From positions 1-10,962 of the forward strand of contig JAZQOE010000044.1 of NCBI GenBank assembly GCA_045627705.1: a DNA stretch of 10,962 nucleotides. Direction: 5' to 3'. Shown piece by piece: positions 1-6,206 of the stretch; within the stretch, counting starts at the first letter, position 1, and the number at the start of each line of letters is the position of its first letter. The notes under the pieces are model-generated. The model made no database searches and had not been told where the DNA came from. It saw only the letters and a program-made list of their open reading frames with translations. The translations under genes and the position numbers were made by a program. Source of the DNA: JBMNHG01 sp045627705. GTDB taxonomy: Bacteria > Verrucomicrobiota > Kiritimatiellia > RFP12 > JBMNHG01.

Positions 1-852
1 GGTGTCGGCGGCAGAGAGATCGGCTACCTCTACGGTCAGTACCGCCGCCTCAAGGGCGTGTGGGGAAACGGTGTCCTCACCGGCAAGGGTCTGTCCTACG
101 GCGGCTCCCTCATCCGTCCCGAGGCGACCGGCTATGGCGCAGTTTACTATCTGCAGGAGGTCCTCAAGCATGAGGGCGACACCATCGAGGGCAAGCGTCT
201 TGCGATCTCCGGCTACGGCAATGTCGGCTGGGGCATCATGAAGAAGGCCATGCAGCTCGGCGCCAAGGTCACCTATTTCGCCGGTCCCGATGGCTACATC
301 CACGATCCCGATGGCGTCTCCACCGAAGAGAAGCTCAACTACATCCTCGAGATGCGCGCCAAGGATCCGATGCACTGCAAGCCATACGCCGACAAGTTTG
401 GCTGCGAGTTCGTCGCGGGCCAGAAGTGATGGGGGGTCAAGGATGTCGATATCTACATGCCCGCCGCCACGCAGAACGACGTCAAGATGGAATCGGCCGA
501 GAAGATCGCCGCTTCCGGCGTGAAGTACTACATCGAGGTCGCCAACATGCCGACCACGAATGACGCCCTCAACTTCCTGCGCGCCCAGAAGCACATGATC
601 GTCGCTCCATCCAAGGCGGTCAACGCCGGCGGCGTGGGTGTCTCCGGCCTCGAGATGGCTCAGAACTCCGAGCGTCTCGTCTGGACCGCCGAGGAAGTCG
701 ATGCCCAGCTCAAGAAGATGATGAAGACCATCCACGACGAGTCCGCGAAGGCCGCCAAGGAATACGGTCTCGGCTACGATCTCGTCGCTGGCGCCAACAT
801 CGCCGGCTTCATCAAGGTCGCCACCGCGATGATGGAACAGGGCCTCTTCTGA
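1..852 (+). pseudogene. gdhA: Glutamate dehydrogenase (hexameric, clostridial type), 3' two thirds, interrupted by an in-frame TGA
   Basis: Glutamate dehydrogenase interconverts 2-oxoglutarate plus ammonia and glutamate in the cytoplasm. Frame 1 is open from the first base and opens with GVGGREIGYLYGQYRR, which in the family follows the catalytic aspartate, so roughly 166 N-terminal residues lie outside the window. The dinucleotide fold shows GYGNVGWG (residues 75-82 of the visible part). The rest matches the Clostridium symbiosum-type enzyme closely: PDGYIHDPDG, YYIEVANMPTTNDA, APSKAVNAGGVGVSGLEMAQNSERL, and a GLGYDLVAGANIAGF tail. Codon 143 is TGA where the family has the proline of KPWG, and the same frame continues with intact conserved sequence to TGA at 850-852. 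The family CATQND motif reads AATQND here. Because all flanking motifs are intact, this is either a very recent mutation, a sequence error or an unexplained recoding. Coenzyme preference (NAD or NADP) cannot be decided. A strong terminator follows 16 bp after the stop. Confidence 0.9.
427..429 (+). other. In-frame TGA inside gdhA
   Basis: The frame reads Q-K-stop-W-G-V-K, where related enzymes read K-P-W-G. Restart downstream looks poor: the first in-frame ATG is at 457, and the purine-rich GGGGGG at 431-436 serves an out-of-frame ATG (443) rather than this one. A proline codon would need two or three changes to become TGA, while serine TCA or tryptophan TGG would need one. Other genes here end in TGA, TAA and TAG, so there is no sign of a changed genetic code. 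Confidence 0.9.
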
Positions 853-868
853 TCCTCGCTTCCATGGC

Positions 869-914
869 ATAAAAAAACGGCGCGCCGCGAAAAATCGGCG
901 CGCCGTTTTTTTAT
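869..914. terminator. Bidirectional intrinsic terminator between gdhA and the GH63 gene
   Basis: Two perfectly complementary 19-base arms (869-887 and 896-914) enclose an 8-base loop. Each arm is a GC core, CGGCGCGCCG, flanked outside by a run of seven A or seven T. An RNA from either strand therefore gives a GC hairpin followed by a U-run, as expected between converging genes. The 10-base core is itself a palindrome, so each arm could also fold on itself or pair between molecules. Confidence 0.95.
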
Positions 915-930
915 TGCCTCCCGTGTAAAT

Positions 931-945
931 CGGGGTGTGTCCCCG
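931..945. repeat. Small perfect hairpin CGGGG-TGTGT-CCCCG with a REP-like motif
   Basis: A 5-bp perfect stem with a 5-base loop sits directly after the GH63 stop codon. On the - strand it reads GGGGACACACCCC. The same 12-mer GGGGACACACCC recurs at 5202-5213 on the + strand, again in a spacer. It resembles short motifs linked to REP elements and their RAYT (Y1-type) transposases, but no transposase gene is in the window. It may simply assist termination. Confidence 0.45.
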
Positions 946-2763
946 TTATTTGTAGTGGCCGGCTTCCATGAGGGCGATGGTGCCGAGGAGACCGCCCCAG
1001 TAGTAGAAGCTGTCGCCGCCCGCCTTGCCCTCTTCGACCGTGCCATCGCCGGTTTCGGCGTTGTAGTTCTCCATCACGTGGCCGTGAGCTAGCCAGTTCT
1101 TGAGGAGCAATGCGACCGAATGGTCGATGAGGTCCTTGCGCGCCTTGTCGAGTCCGCAGCGGCGGAAGCCAAGGTACACGAGGAAGTTCATTGGTCCCCA
1201 GACGCGTCCGCGCCAGTAGCTCTGGTCGTGGAAGGCCGGATCGTTGCGCGCGATCGAAGGCAGCATCCACTCGCCCCAGAATTCATCTGGGTTGTAGAAA
1301 TGTTCCTTGATCATGCGTTCGCACTGTTCGGGCGTTGCCGCGCCGGCGAGCATCGGGTAGAAGTTCGTCGGGGAAATACGGTGCGAGAACTCTCCGTTGT
1401 CGGCGCGCTTGTTGCAGAAGATGCCGAATGAATCATCCCAGAGATTCTTCCTGAGCGCGTCGCGCACGGTGTCGCCGCGGGCGCGCAGCATGGCTTCGTC
1501 ATCGGTCTTCCCGAGTTCATGCGCGATGTCGGCGAGCGCGTCGCACTCGGACGCATAGAGCGAGGTGAGGCCGACATCCCACATCTGCAGCAGGTGCGTG
1601 TTGGAATCGAATGGGATGTCGTCGTACATCGGCGAGTTGTCGAGGCCGGATTCAAGCGATGCGCCGAAGCGTTCGTTCACGCCCCATGTCTCCCAGATGC
1701 AGCCGGTGACATGCGGATAGGGGGTCGAACCCCATGCGAGCAGCGCGTCTTTCTGGCGGTTCTCCCACCACCATTTGTTCCAGCGGAGGAGATTCGGATA
1801 GACGCGTTCGAGGAACCAGAGCTGCGGGTACTTGCGGTATATCTCGCGGCAGACCCAGCAACCGACTGGCGGTTCCGACCTGTCGCGGCTTGCGGCGCCT
1901 GTCGCGTATGCGAAGTTTGGAACGAGTCCGGACTCTGTGATCTCATCGGTGATGGCGATGGCATTCGCCATTGCGAGTTCGCCGGATTCGAGGGCGAACA
2001 TGTACGAGGCGAAATAGGTGTCCCACTCGAAGAGGACCCAGCCATGGTCGCACCAGGTCCGGGCGACGGGCGTGATCACGCGCTTTTTGATGGGATCGTA
2101 GATCGTGTTCCAGGCGAGGACCGCGCGCGAGGCCTTATAGACTTCGGCGAGTTCGCCGTATGATGCGGCTTGATCGTCGAGGGCGGCCTGGAGTTTCGCG
2201 AGTTCGGCCTCGATCTGCCCGACGCTGCGGGGGCGGCCCGCGGAAATGCCTTGCGGCTTGTCGAGCGGGATCGCGAGATAGGGAGACGACGACCACACGA
2301 TCGTTTCATCGACGGTCTGGCATGTCGGGAAGAAGTCGATCTTGCGGTCTCCGGCCTCGCCGTGCAGGATGCCGTTCTCAAGGCGGAAGCACCCCGGACG
2401 GTTCCAAAGCATGCCGCCCTCGACGACGAGAAGCGGCGCCTTGATCTTCGGCTCGTGGAGCGGCGTGGCAAGGGCGATGAAGTCGCCATCGACAACGCCG
2501 GTGCGAACGCGGATGTCGAGTTTGTTCCAATGGATCACGAGGTCGGTGTACGACCCATCGTAGGAGCGCAGGCCGGGATTGATATCAACGGGGCCCTTTA
2601 GGAAGTTGTGGCGGTAATGGCCGTCCTGGTATTCCTTGAGGCCCATCTGCAGAAGCATGCCTTCGGGGAGGAGCACATGCGACAGCATGCTGTGGACATA
2701 CCATGTGTTCCAGCCTGTGGCCAGGCTTGCGGTCAGATCTTCGTACGACTTGTATTCGCGCAT
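946..2763 (-). CDS. GH63/MGH-like (trehalase-fold) glycoside hydrolase, cytoplasmic
   Basis: A 605-residue protein with the (alpha/alpha)6-barrel glycosidase signature seen in GH63 mannosylglycerate hydrolases and E. coli YgjK, and more distantly in GH37 trehalases. Recognisable parts are FEWDTYFASYM (245-255), the acid motif ESGLDNSPMYD (371-381, likely proton donor D375), SYWRGRVWGPMNFL (515-528), and the base motif ENYNAETGDG (565-574, likely E565). Residues 1-220 form a beta-rich N-domain, with a helical linker around 181-215. There is no signal peptide, so it probably acts on a short intracellular glycoside such as a compatible solute or an imported oligosaccharide; the exact substrate is not predictable. 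The start is supported by AAGGAG nine bases upstream (2773-2778) and by a promoter in the 91-bp gap after the clpB-like gene. It ends in TAA, converging on gdhA across the shared terminator. Catalytic assignments are by family analogy. Confidence 0.88.
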   Translation of the reverse strand: MREYKSYEDLTASLATGWNTWYVHSMLSHVLLPEGMLLQMGLKEYQDGHYRHNFLKGPVDINPGLRSYDGSYTDLVIHWNKLDIRVRTGVVDGDFIALATPLHEPKIKAPLLVVEGGMLWNRPGCFRLENGILHGEAGDRKIDFFPTCQTVDETIVWSSSPYLAIPLDKPQGISAGRPRSVGQIEAELAKLQAALDDQAASYGELAEVYKASRAVLAWNTIYDPIKKRVITPVARTWCDHGWVLFEWDTYFASYMFALESGELAMANAIAITDEITESGLVPNFAYATGAASRDRSEPPVGCWVCREIYRKYPQLWFLERVYPNLLRWNKWWWENRQKDALLAWGSTPYPHVTGCIWETWGVNERFGASLESGLDNSPMYDDIPFDSNTHLLQMWDVGLTSLYASECDALADIAHELGKTDDEAMLRARGDTVRDALRKNLWDDSFGIFCNKRADNGEFSHRISPTNFYPMLAGAATPEQCERMIKEHFYNPDEFWGEWMLPSIARNDPAFHDQSYWRGRVWGPMNFLVYLGFRRCGLDKARKDLIDHSVALLLKNWLAHGHVMENYNAETGDGTVEEGKAGGDSFYYWGGLLGTIALMEAGHYK

Positions 2764-2798
2764 CTCAAGCGACTCCTTGTTTAAGACAATGTTCGCCC

Positions 2799-2827
2799 AT
2801 GATAAACCGCGAGCGCTGTCCAGGCAA
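2799..2827 (-). promoter_or_regulatory. Sigma-70-type promoter for the GH63 gene
   Basis: On the - strand a -35 box TTGCCT (2822-2827) and a -10 box TATCAT (2799-2804) are separated by exactly 17 bases. The expected transcription start leaves a leader of about 27-30 nt containing the AAGGAG site. The same layout precedes the cupin regulator and the gene beyond the right edge, which strengthens the call. Confidence 0.6.
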
Positions 2828-2854
2828 GGGCATGTTGGCTTGAAATGCGCGCGG

Positions 2855-5014
2855 TTACTTCGCCGCCGATGTCATCTCGATCGCGAATCCGCCGTCTTTC
2901 GCATCGACGCGGACAGACTGCCCTTCGGAGAAGTTGCCGTTTACGATGGTTCTGGCGAGACGGTTCTCGATGTCGGACTGGATCTGGCGCTTGAGCGGAC
3001 GCGCTCCGTAGATTGGGTCGTATCCGCGATCCACCAGCAGATCGACAGCCGCATCGGTAACTTCGAGCTTCAGTCCGCGATGCGAGACGCGTCCCTCGAG
3101 GTCGCGGAGGAGGAGACGCACGATGGCGCGGATTTCCTCGCGGCGGAGCGGCTTGAACATCACGGTCTCGTCGAGGCGGTTCAAGAATTCCGGACGGAAG
3201 TTGGCCTTCAGCAACGCCATCACGCGCTCGCGTGTTTCGGGTTTGATCTCGCCGTTCGTGGTGATGCCATCGAGCAGGTCCTGCGAACCGAGATTCGAGG
3301 TGAGGATGAGAATCGTGTTGCGGAAGTTGACGGTGCGGCCGTGCGAGTCGGTCAGGCGTCCGTCATCAAGCACCTGCAGCAGCACGTTGAAGACATCGGG
3401 ATGCGCCTTTTCGATTTCATCGAAGAGGACAACCGAATACGGCTTGCGGCGGACGGCCTCCGTGAGTTGTCCGCCTTCGTCGTAGCCGACATATCCGGGA
3501 GGCGCGCCGACGAGACGGGACACGCTGTGCTTCTCCATGTATTCCGTCATGTCGATGCGCACAACCTGCCGGTCGCTGTCGAACAACTCCTGTGCGAGCG
3601 CCTTCGCGAGTTCGGTCTTGCCGACACCCGTGGGGCCGAGGACGCGGAACGATCCAACCACGTGGCCCGCGTGATGGATGCCGGCACGCGCGCGGAGGAC
3701 GGCATCGGCCACGCACTGGACGGCTTCGTCCTGTCCAACGACGCGCCGGTGGAGTTCTTCGGGAAGCCGGAGCAGTTTGTCTCGCTCGCTTTCGACGAGG
3801 CGGGTCACGGGAATCTGTGTCCAACGCGAGACGACCTCGGCGATTTCATCTTCGGTGACTTCCTCGCGGAGCATTCGCTTTTCCTGGGCGGAATCCGCTT
3901 CCGCCTGGAGCGCGGCAAGGCGCTTTTCAAGTTCCGGGATCTTGCCATAGCGAAGTTTGGCGACATCCTCGAGGCGGTATTCGCGCTCCATGCGTTCGCA
4001 TTCGAGACGCGCCTTCGAAAGCTGTTCGCGGAGGGAGCGGACTTCTTGAATCGCGCTCTTTTCCTTTTCCCAGCGAGCCTTCATTTCGCCAGTCCTTGCG
4101 CGGAGATCGACAAGCTCGTCGCGAAGCGCGGCAAGTCGATCCATGCTGGCCTTGTCCTTTTCCTTTTTCAATGCGGCCTCTTCGATTTCAAGGCGCATGG
4201 TCTTGCGGATTGCGCCATCGAGTTCCGCGGGCATGGAATCCATTTCGACGCGGATGGACGCGCAGGCTTCATCGACCAGGTCGATCGCCTTGTCTGGCAG
4301 GAACCGATCGGCGATGTAGCGGTCGGAAAGGACGGCGGCCGAAACCAGCGCGGCATCCTGGATGCGGACATTGTGGTGGAGTTCAAAGCGTTCCTTCAGT
4401 CCGCGAAGGATCGAGATGGAATCCTCGACCGTGGGCGAATCGACAACGACGGGCTGGAAACGGCGTTCTAGCGCCGCGTCCTTTTCCATGTGCTGACGGT
4501 ACTCGTTGAGAGTTGTCGCGCCGATGCAATGGAGTTCGCCGCGCGCGAGCATTGGCTTGAGCATGTTCGCGGCATCGGTCGAGCCTTCCGTGCGGCCTGC
4601 GCCGACAATCGTGTGGATTTCGTCGATGAAGAGGAGAATCTTGCCCTGGGCCTCCACAATCGCCTTCAGGACGGACTTCAGCCGTTCCTCGAACTGGCCA
4701 CGGTACGATGCGCCGGCCATGAGGGCCGTCATGTCGAGCGAGAAGATAGTGCGCCCCTTGAGGGTTTCGGGGACATCCCCGCGCACGATGCGCTGCGCGA
4801 GGCCTTCGACAATCGCTGTCTTGCCGACGCCCGGTTCCCCGATGAGCACCGGATTGTTCTTGGTCTTTCGCGAGAGAATGCGCGTCACGGAACGGATCTC
4901 CGAGTCGCGTCCGATTACCGGATCCAGCTTGCCCTGTTTCGCAAGAGCGACAAGATCAGTTCCGTATTTTTCCAATGGGTTTTCTTGTTCTTCGTTGTTC
5001 ATTTGATTATTCAT
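2855..5014 (-). CDS. clpB: ClpB-type AAA+ disaggregase lacking the Clp N-domain
   Basis: ClpB is a hexameric ATPase that, with the DnaK system, threads and rescues aggregated proteins. This 719-residue version has both AAA+ modules. Module 1 has Walker A GEPGVGKT (59-66), pore loop ASYRGQFEER (102-111), Walker B FIDEIH (129-134) and arginine fingers ERRF (183-186). The coiled-coil middle domain (about 260-385, including LRYGKIPELEKRL) is full length and marks it as ClpB rather than ClpA or ClpC. Module 2 has Walker A GPTGVGKT (460-467), GYVGYDEGG (507-515), Walker B LFDEIEKAHPD (530-540), TSNLGS (572-577) and GARPLKR (670-676). Typical ClpB is about 860 residues. Here the roughly 150-residue N-domain is missing and the protein begins at LEKYGTDLVALAKQGKLDPV. 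GGAGG six bases before the ATG, and an in-frame TAA at 5075-5077 with no start between, show that this short form is the encoded product. No CIRCE element was seen upstream. Confidence 0.95.
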   Translation of the reverse strand: MNNQMNNEEQENPLEKYGTDLVALAKQGKLDPVIGRDSEIRSVTRILSRKTKNNPVLIGEPGVGKTAIVEGLAQRIVRGDVPETLKGRTIFSLDMTALMAGASYRGQFEERLKSVLKAIVEAQGKILLFIDEIHTIVGAGRTEGSTDAANMLKPMLARGELHCIGATTLNEYRQHMEKDAALERRFQPVVVDSPTVEDSISILRGLKERFELHHNVRIQDAALVSAAVLSDRYIADRFLPDKAIDLVDEACASIRVEMDSMPAELDGAIRKTMRLEIEEAALKKEKDKASMDRLAALRDELVDLRARTGEMKARWEKEKSAIQEVRSLREQLSKARLECERMEREYRLEDVAKLRYGKIPELEKRLAALQAEADSAQEKRMLREEVTEDEIAEVVSRWTQIPVTRLVESERDKLLRLPEELHRRVVGQDEAVQCVADAVLRARAGIHHAGHVVGSFRVLGPTGVGKTELAKALAQELFDSDRQVVRIDMTEYMEKHSVSRLVGAPPGYVGYDEGGQLTEAVRRKPYSVVLFDEIEKAHPDVFNVLLQVLDDGRLTDSHGRTVNFRNTILILTSNLGSQDLLDGITTNGEIKPETRERVMALLKANFRPEFLNRLDETVMFKPLRREEIRAIVRLLLRDLEGRVSHRGLKLEVTDAAVDLLVDRGYDPIYGARPLKRQIQSDIENRLARTIVNGNFSEGQSVRVDAKDGGFAIEMTSAAK

Positions 5015-5020
5015 GGCTTT

Positions 5021-5025
5021 CCTCC
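5021..5025 (-). promoter_or_regulatory. Ribosome binding site fixing the short clpB start
   Basis: GGAGG on the - strand lies six bases before the ATG at 5014. It is the best Shine-Dalgarno match in the window. With the upstream in-frame stop it shows that translation begins after the point where an N-domain would be encoded. Confidence 0.75.
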
Positions 5026-5201
5026 ATTGCCCTTGGGCGATATGTGGGAAGCAACCCGAATGCCAATAGTGAAGTTATATCTTAACTAATTTGAAATAAA
5101 AGACTTGATAAGGTCGTACAAATTTCTGTATGCGACTTTATGGCACATCATGTGACATATTGTCCATAGCTGGCAAACATGGTCAAAACTAGCCAGAAAA
5201 T

Positions 5202-5254
5202 GGGGACACACCCATAGTCTTGCATGACGCAATACTGTGTTAAAGGGACAGGCA
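5202..5254 (+). repeat. Pair of REP/RAYT-like motifs
   Basis: GGGGACACACCC (5202-5213) and GGGACAGGCA (5245-5254) lie on the same strand about 30 bases apart. The first repeats, inverted, the loop-bearing motif at 932-944. Motifs of this kind often scatter through genomes beside RAYT transposases. A shared 12-mer alone is not statistically strong in an 11-kb window, so the call rests on resemblance and on the intergenic position. Confidence 0.35.
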
Positions 5255-5328
5255 ATTTGTTGTTGATTGTTGCAAGTGATTAGCTTGCGGTTGCGTGAAA
5301 TGGCAGAACGCCATGATTTGGCAACATG

Positions 5329-6159
5329 CTAATTGGCGAATGCCACGTCGATCAAATTGCGCGGCAGTGTTGCTGGCAGGCCGAGGACGGCGATATCGGG
5401 ACCGACCATTGCGCAGGTGCGTAGAGCCTCGTAGATGCAGGCCTTGCCGAGGGCGACGGCCTCCAGAAGTGTCTCGCCACGCGCGAGGGCGGCGGCAATC
5501 GCCGCGCTGAGCGTGCAGCCTGTCCCATGCGTCGAAAGCGGGGAGTCGATTTCGGGTGACGCAAGGTCCCAGACCTTTCCATCGATGCAGAGCGCATCGC
5601 GGGTGGGATCGGCGGGATCGTGGCCGCCTTTCACGAGTGCCGCGCAGCCGAAGCGTTCGTTGAGCGAAATCGCGGCGCGCCGCGCGCTTTCGATTCCGTG
5701 GATCGGAATGCCGGTGAGCACTTCGGCTTCTGGCTGGTTCGGGGTAATCAGGGCCGCGAGGGGAAACAGGCGGGACGTCATGGTTTCGATTGCGTCGTCG
5801 GCCAGCAGTTTCGCTCCGCTTGTCGCGACCATTACCGGATCGACGACCAGCGGGATGCCGCGATGGTTTGAAAGGAAGTCCGCCACGACCGAAATTGTCG
5901 CCGCATCCGACAGCATGCCAGTCTTGATTCCGCCGACCGAATAGGCATCGAAAATGGTTTCGAGCTGGAGGCGGATGAAATCGCCGGGCACGGGCAAGAT
6001 ACCGCGCACCGCGAATGGATTTTGCGCGGTGAGCGCCGCGAATGCCGTGCAGCCATGCGCACCAAGCGCGTGGAAGGAGCGGAGATCAGCCTGTACGCCC
6101 GCGTTGCCGCCGCAATCGCTGCCAGCGATTGTAAGGACTACTGGAAGAATTGGGTTCAT
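5329..6159 (-). CDS. thiD: Hydroxymethylpyrimidine / phosphomethylpyrimidine kinase
   Basis: ThiD phosphorylates hydroxymethylpyrimidine and then its monophosphate to give HMP-PP, the pyrimidine half of thiamine. It is a cytoplasmic ribokinase-fold enzyme. The 276-residue product has the substrate motif TIAGSDCGGNAGVQADL (10-26), VDPVMVATSG (106-115), ITPNQPEAEVLTG (138-150), VKGGH (176-180) and the anion-hole motif STHGTGCTLSAAIAA (209-223). Length is normal. Two residues of the first motif differ from the usual SDSGGGAG form (C16 and N19), which looks like tolerated variation. The start matches the family, but no Shine-Dalgarno site is evident in the 47 bases before it, which instead carry three heptamer repeats. 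It follows the acyl-CoA synthetase gene on the same strand and may be read from the same transcript. No other thiamine gene and no TPP riboswitch are present, so salvage or ThiC-dependent supply lies elsewhere. The stop is TAG. Confidence 0.95.
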   Translation of the reverse strand: MNPILPVVLTIAGSDCGGNAGVQADLRSFHALGAHGCTAFAALTAQNPFAVRGILPVPGDFIRLQLETIFDAYSVGGIKTGMLSDAATISVVADFLSNHRGIPLVVDPVMVATSGAKLLADDAIETMTSRLFPLAALITPNQPEAEVLTGIPIHGIESARRAAISLNERFGCAALVKGGHDPADPTRDALCIDGKVWDLASPEIDSPLSTHGTGCTLSAAIAAALARGETLLEAVALGKACIYEALRTCAMVGPDIAVLGLPATLPRNLIDVAFAN

Positions 6160-6174
6160 CGTTGGGTAATGCTA

Positions 6175-6195
6175 ATTCCAGATTCCAGATTCCAG
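6175..6195. repeat. Heptanucleotide tandem repeat, three perfect copies of ATTCCAG
   Basis: Three exact 7-base units (6175-6181, 6182-6188, 6189-6195) fill much of the 47-bp spacer between the synthetase gene and thiD. The unit length equals that of the arrays at 7957-8002 and 8044-8069, though the sequence differs. Seven-base spacer arrays recall the STRR repeats of cyanobacteria. Confidence 0.85.
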
Positions 6196-6206
6196 AGTTT
6201 TGAGGG

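Larger units (their letters stand above)
5015..5328. other. Gene-free, AT-richer spacer between thiD and the clpB-like gene
   Basis: About 310 bases without a credible reading frame and visibly richer in A and T than the genes. It holds the clpB ribosome site (5021-5025), a weak - strand promoter candidate (TTGACC 5181-5186, GACAAT 5159-5164, 16-bp spacer), and several small hairpins: CTGGC/GCCAG (5170-5174 with 5192-5196), GCAAG/CTTGC (5272-5276 with 5284-5288) and ATGGC/GCCAT (5300-5314, a poor terminator candidate after thiD with only a short T-run). It also holds two REP-like motifs, GGGGACACACCC (5202-5213) and GGGACAGGCA (5245-5254). No tRNA, riboswitch or heat-shock operator was recognised. 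Confidence 0.6.

Noticed and set aside
427..429. Selenocysteine or a reassigned UGA codon in gdhA
   Set aside because: No convincing SECIS-like hairpin follows, the family has no active cysteine there, and TGA is used as a normal stop elsewhere in the window.
443..458. Near-palindrome around GATATC inside gdhA
   Set aside because: It lies in conserved coding sequence and is short and imperfect, so chance explains it.
2636..4471. A 611-codon + strand open frame opposite the clpB-like gene
   Set aside because: It is a shadow of clpB's codon bias: no family motifs, no ribosome site, and the opposite strand encodes an unmistakable ClpB.
5031..5160. Heat-shock operator (CIRCE) or sigma-32 promoter before the clpB-like gene
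   Set aside because: No TTAGCACTC/GAGTGCTAA pair and no CTTGAA with CCCCAT spacing on the - strand.
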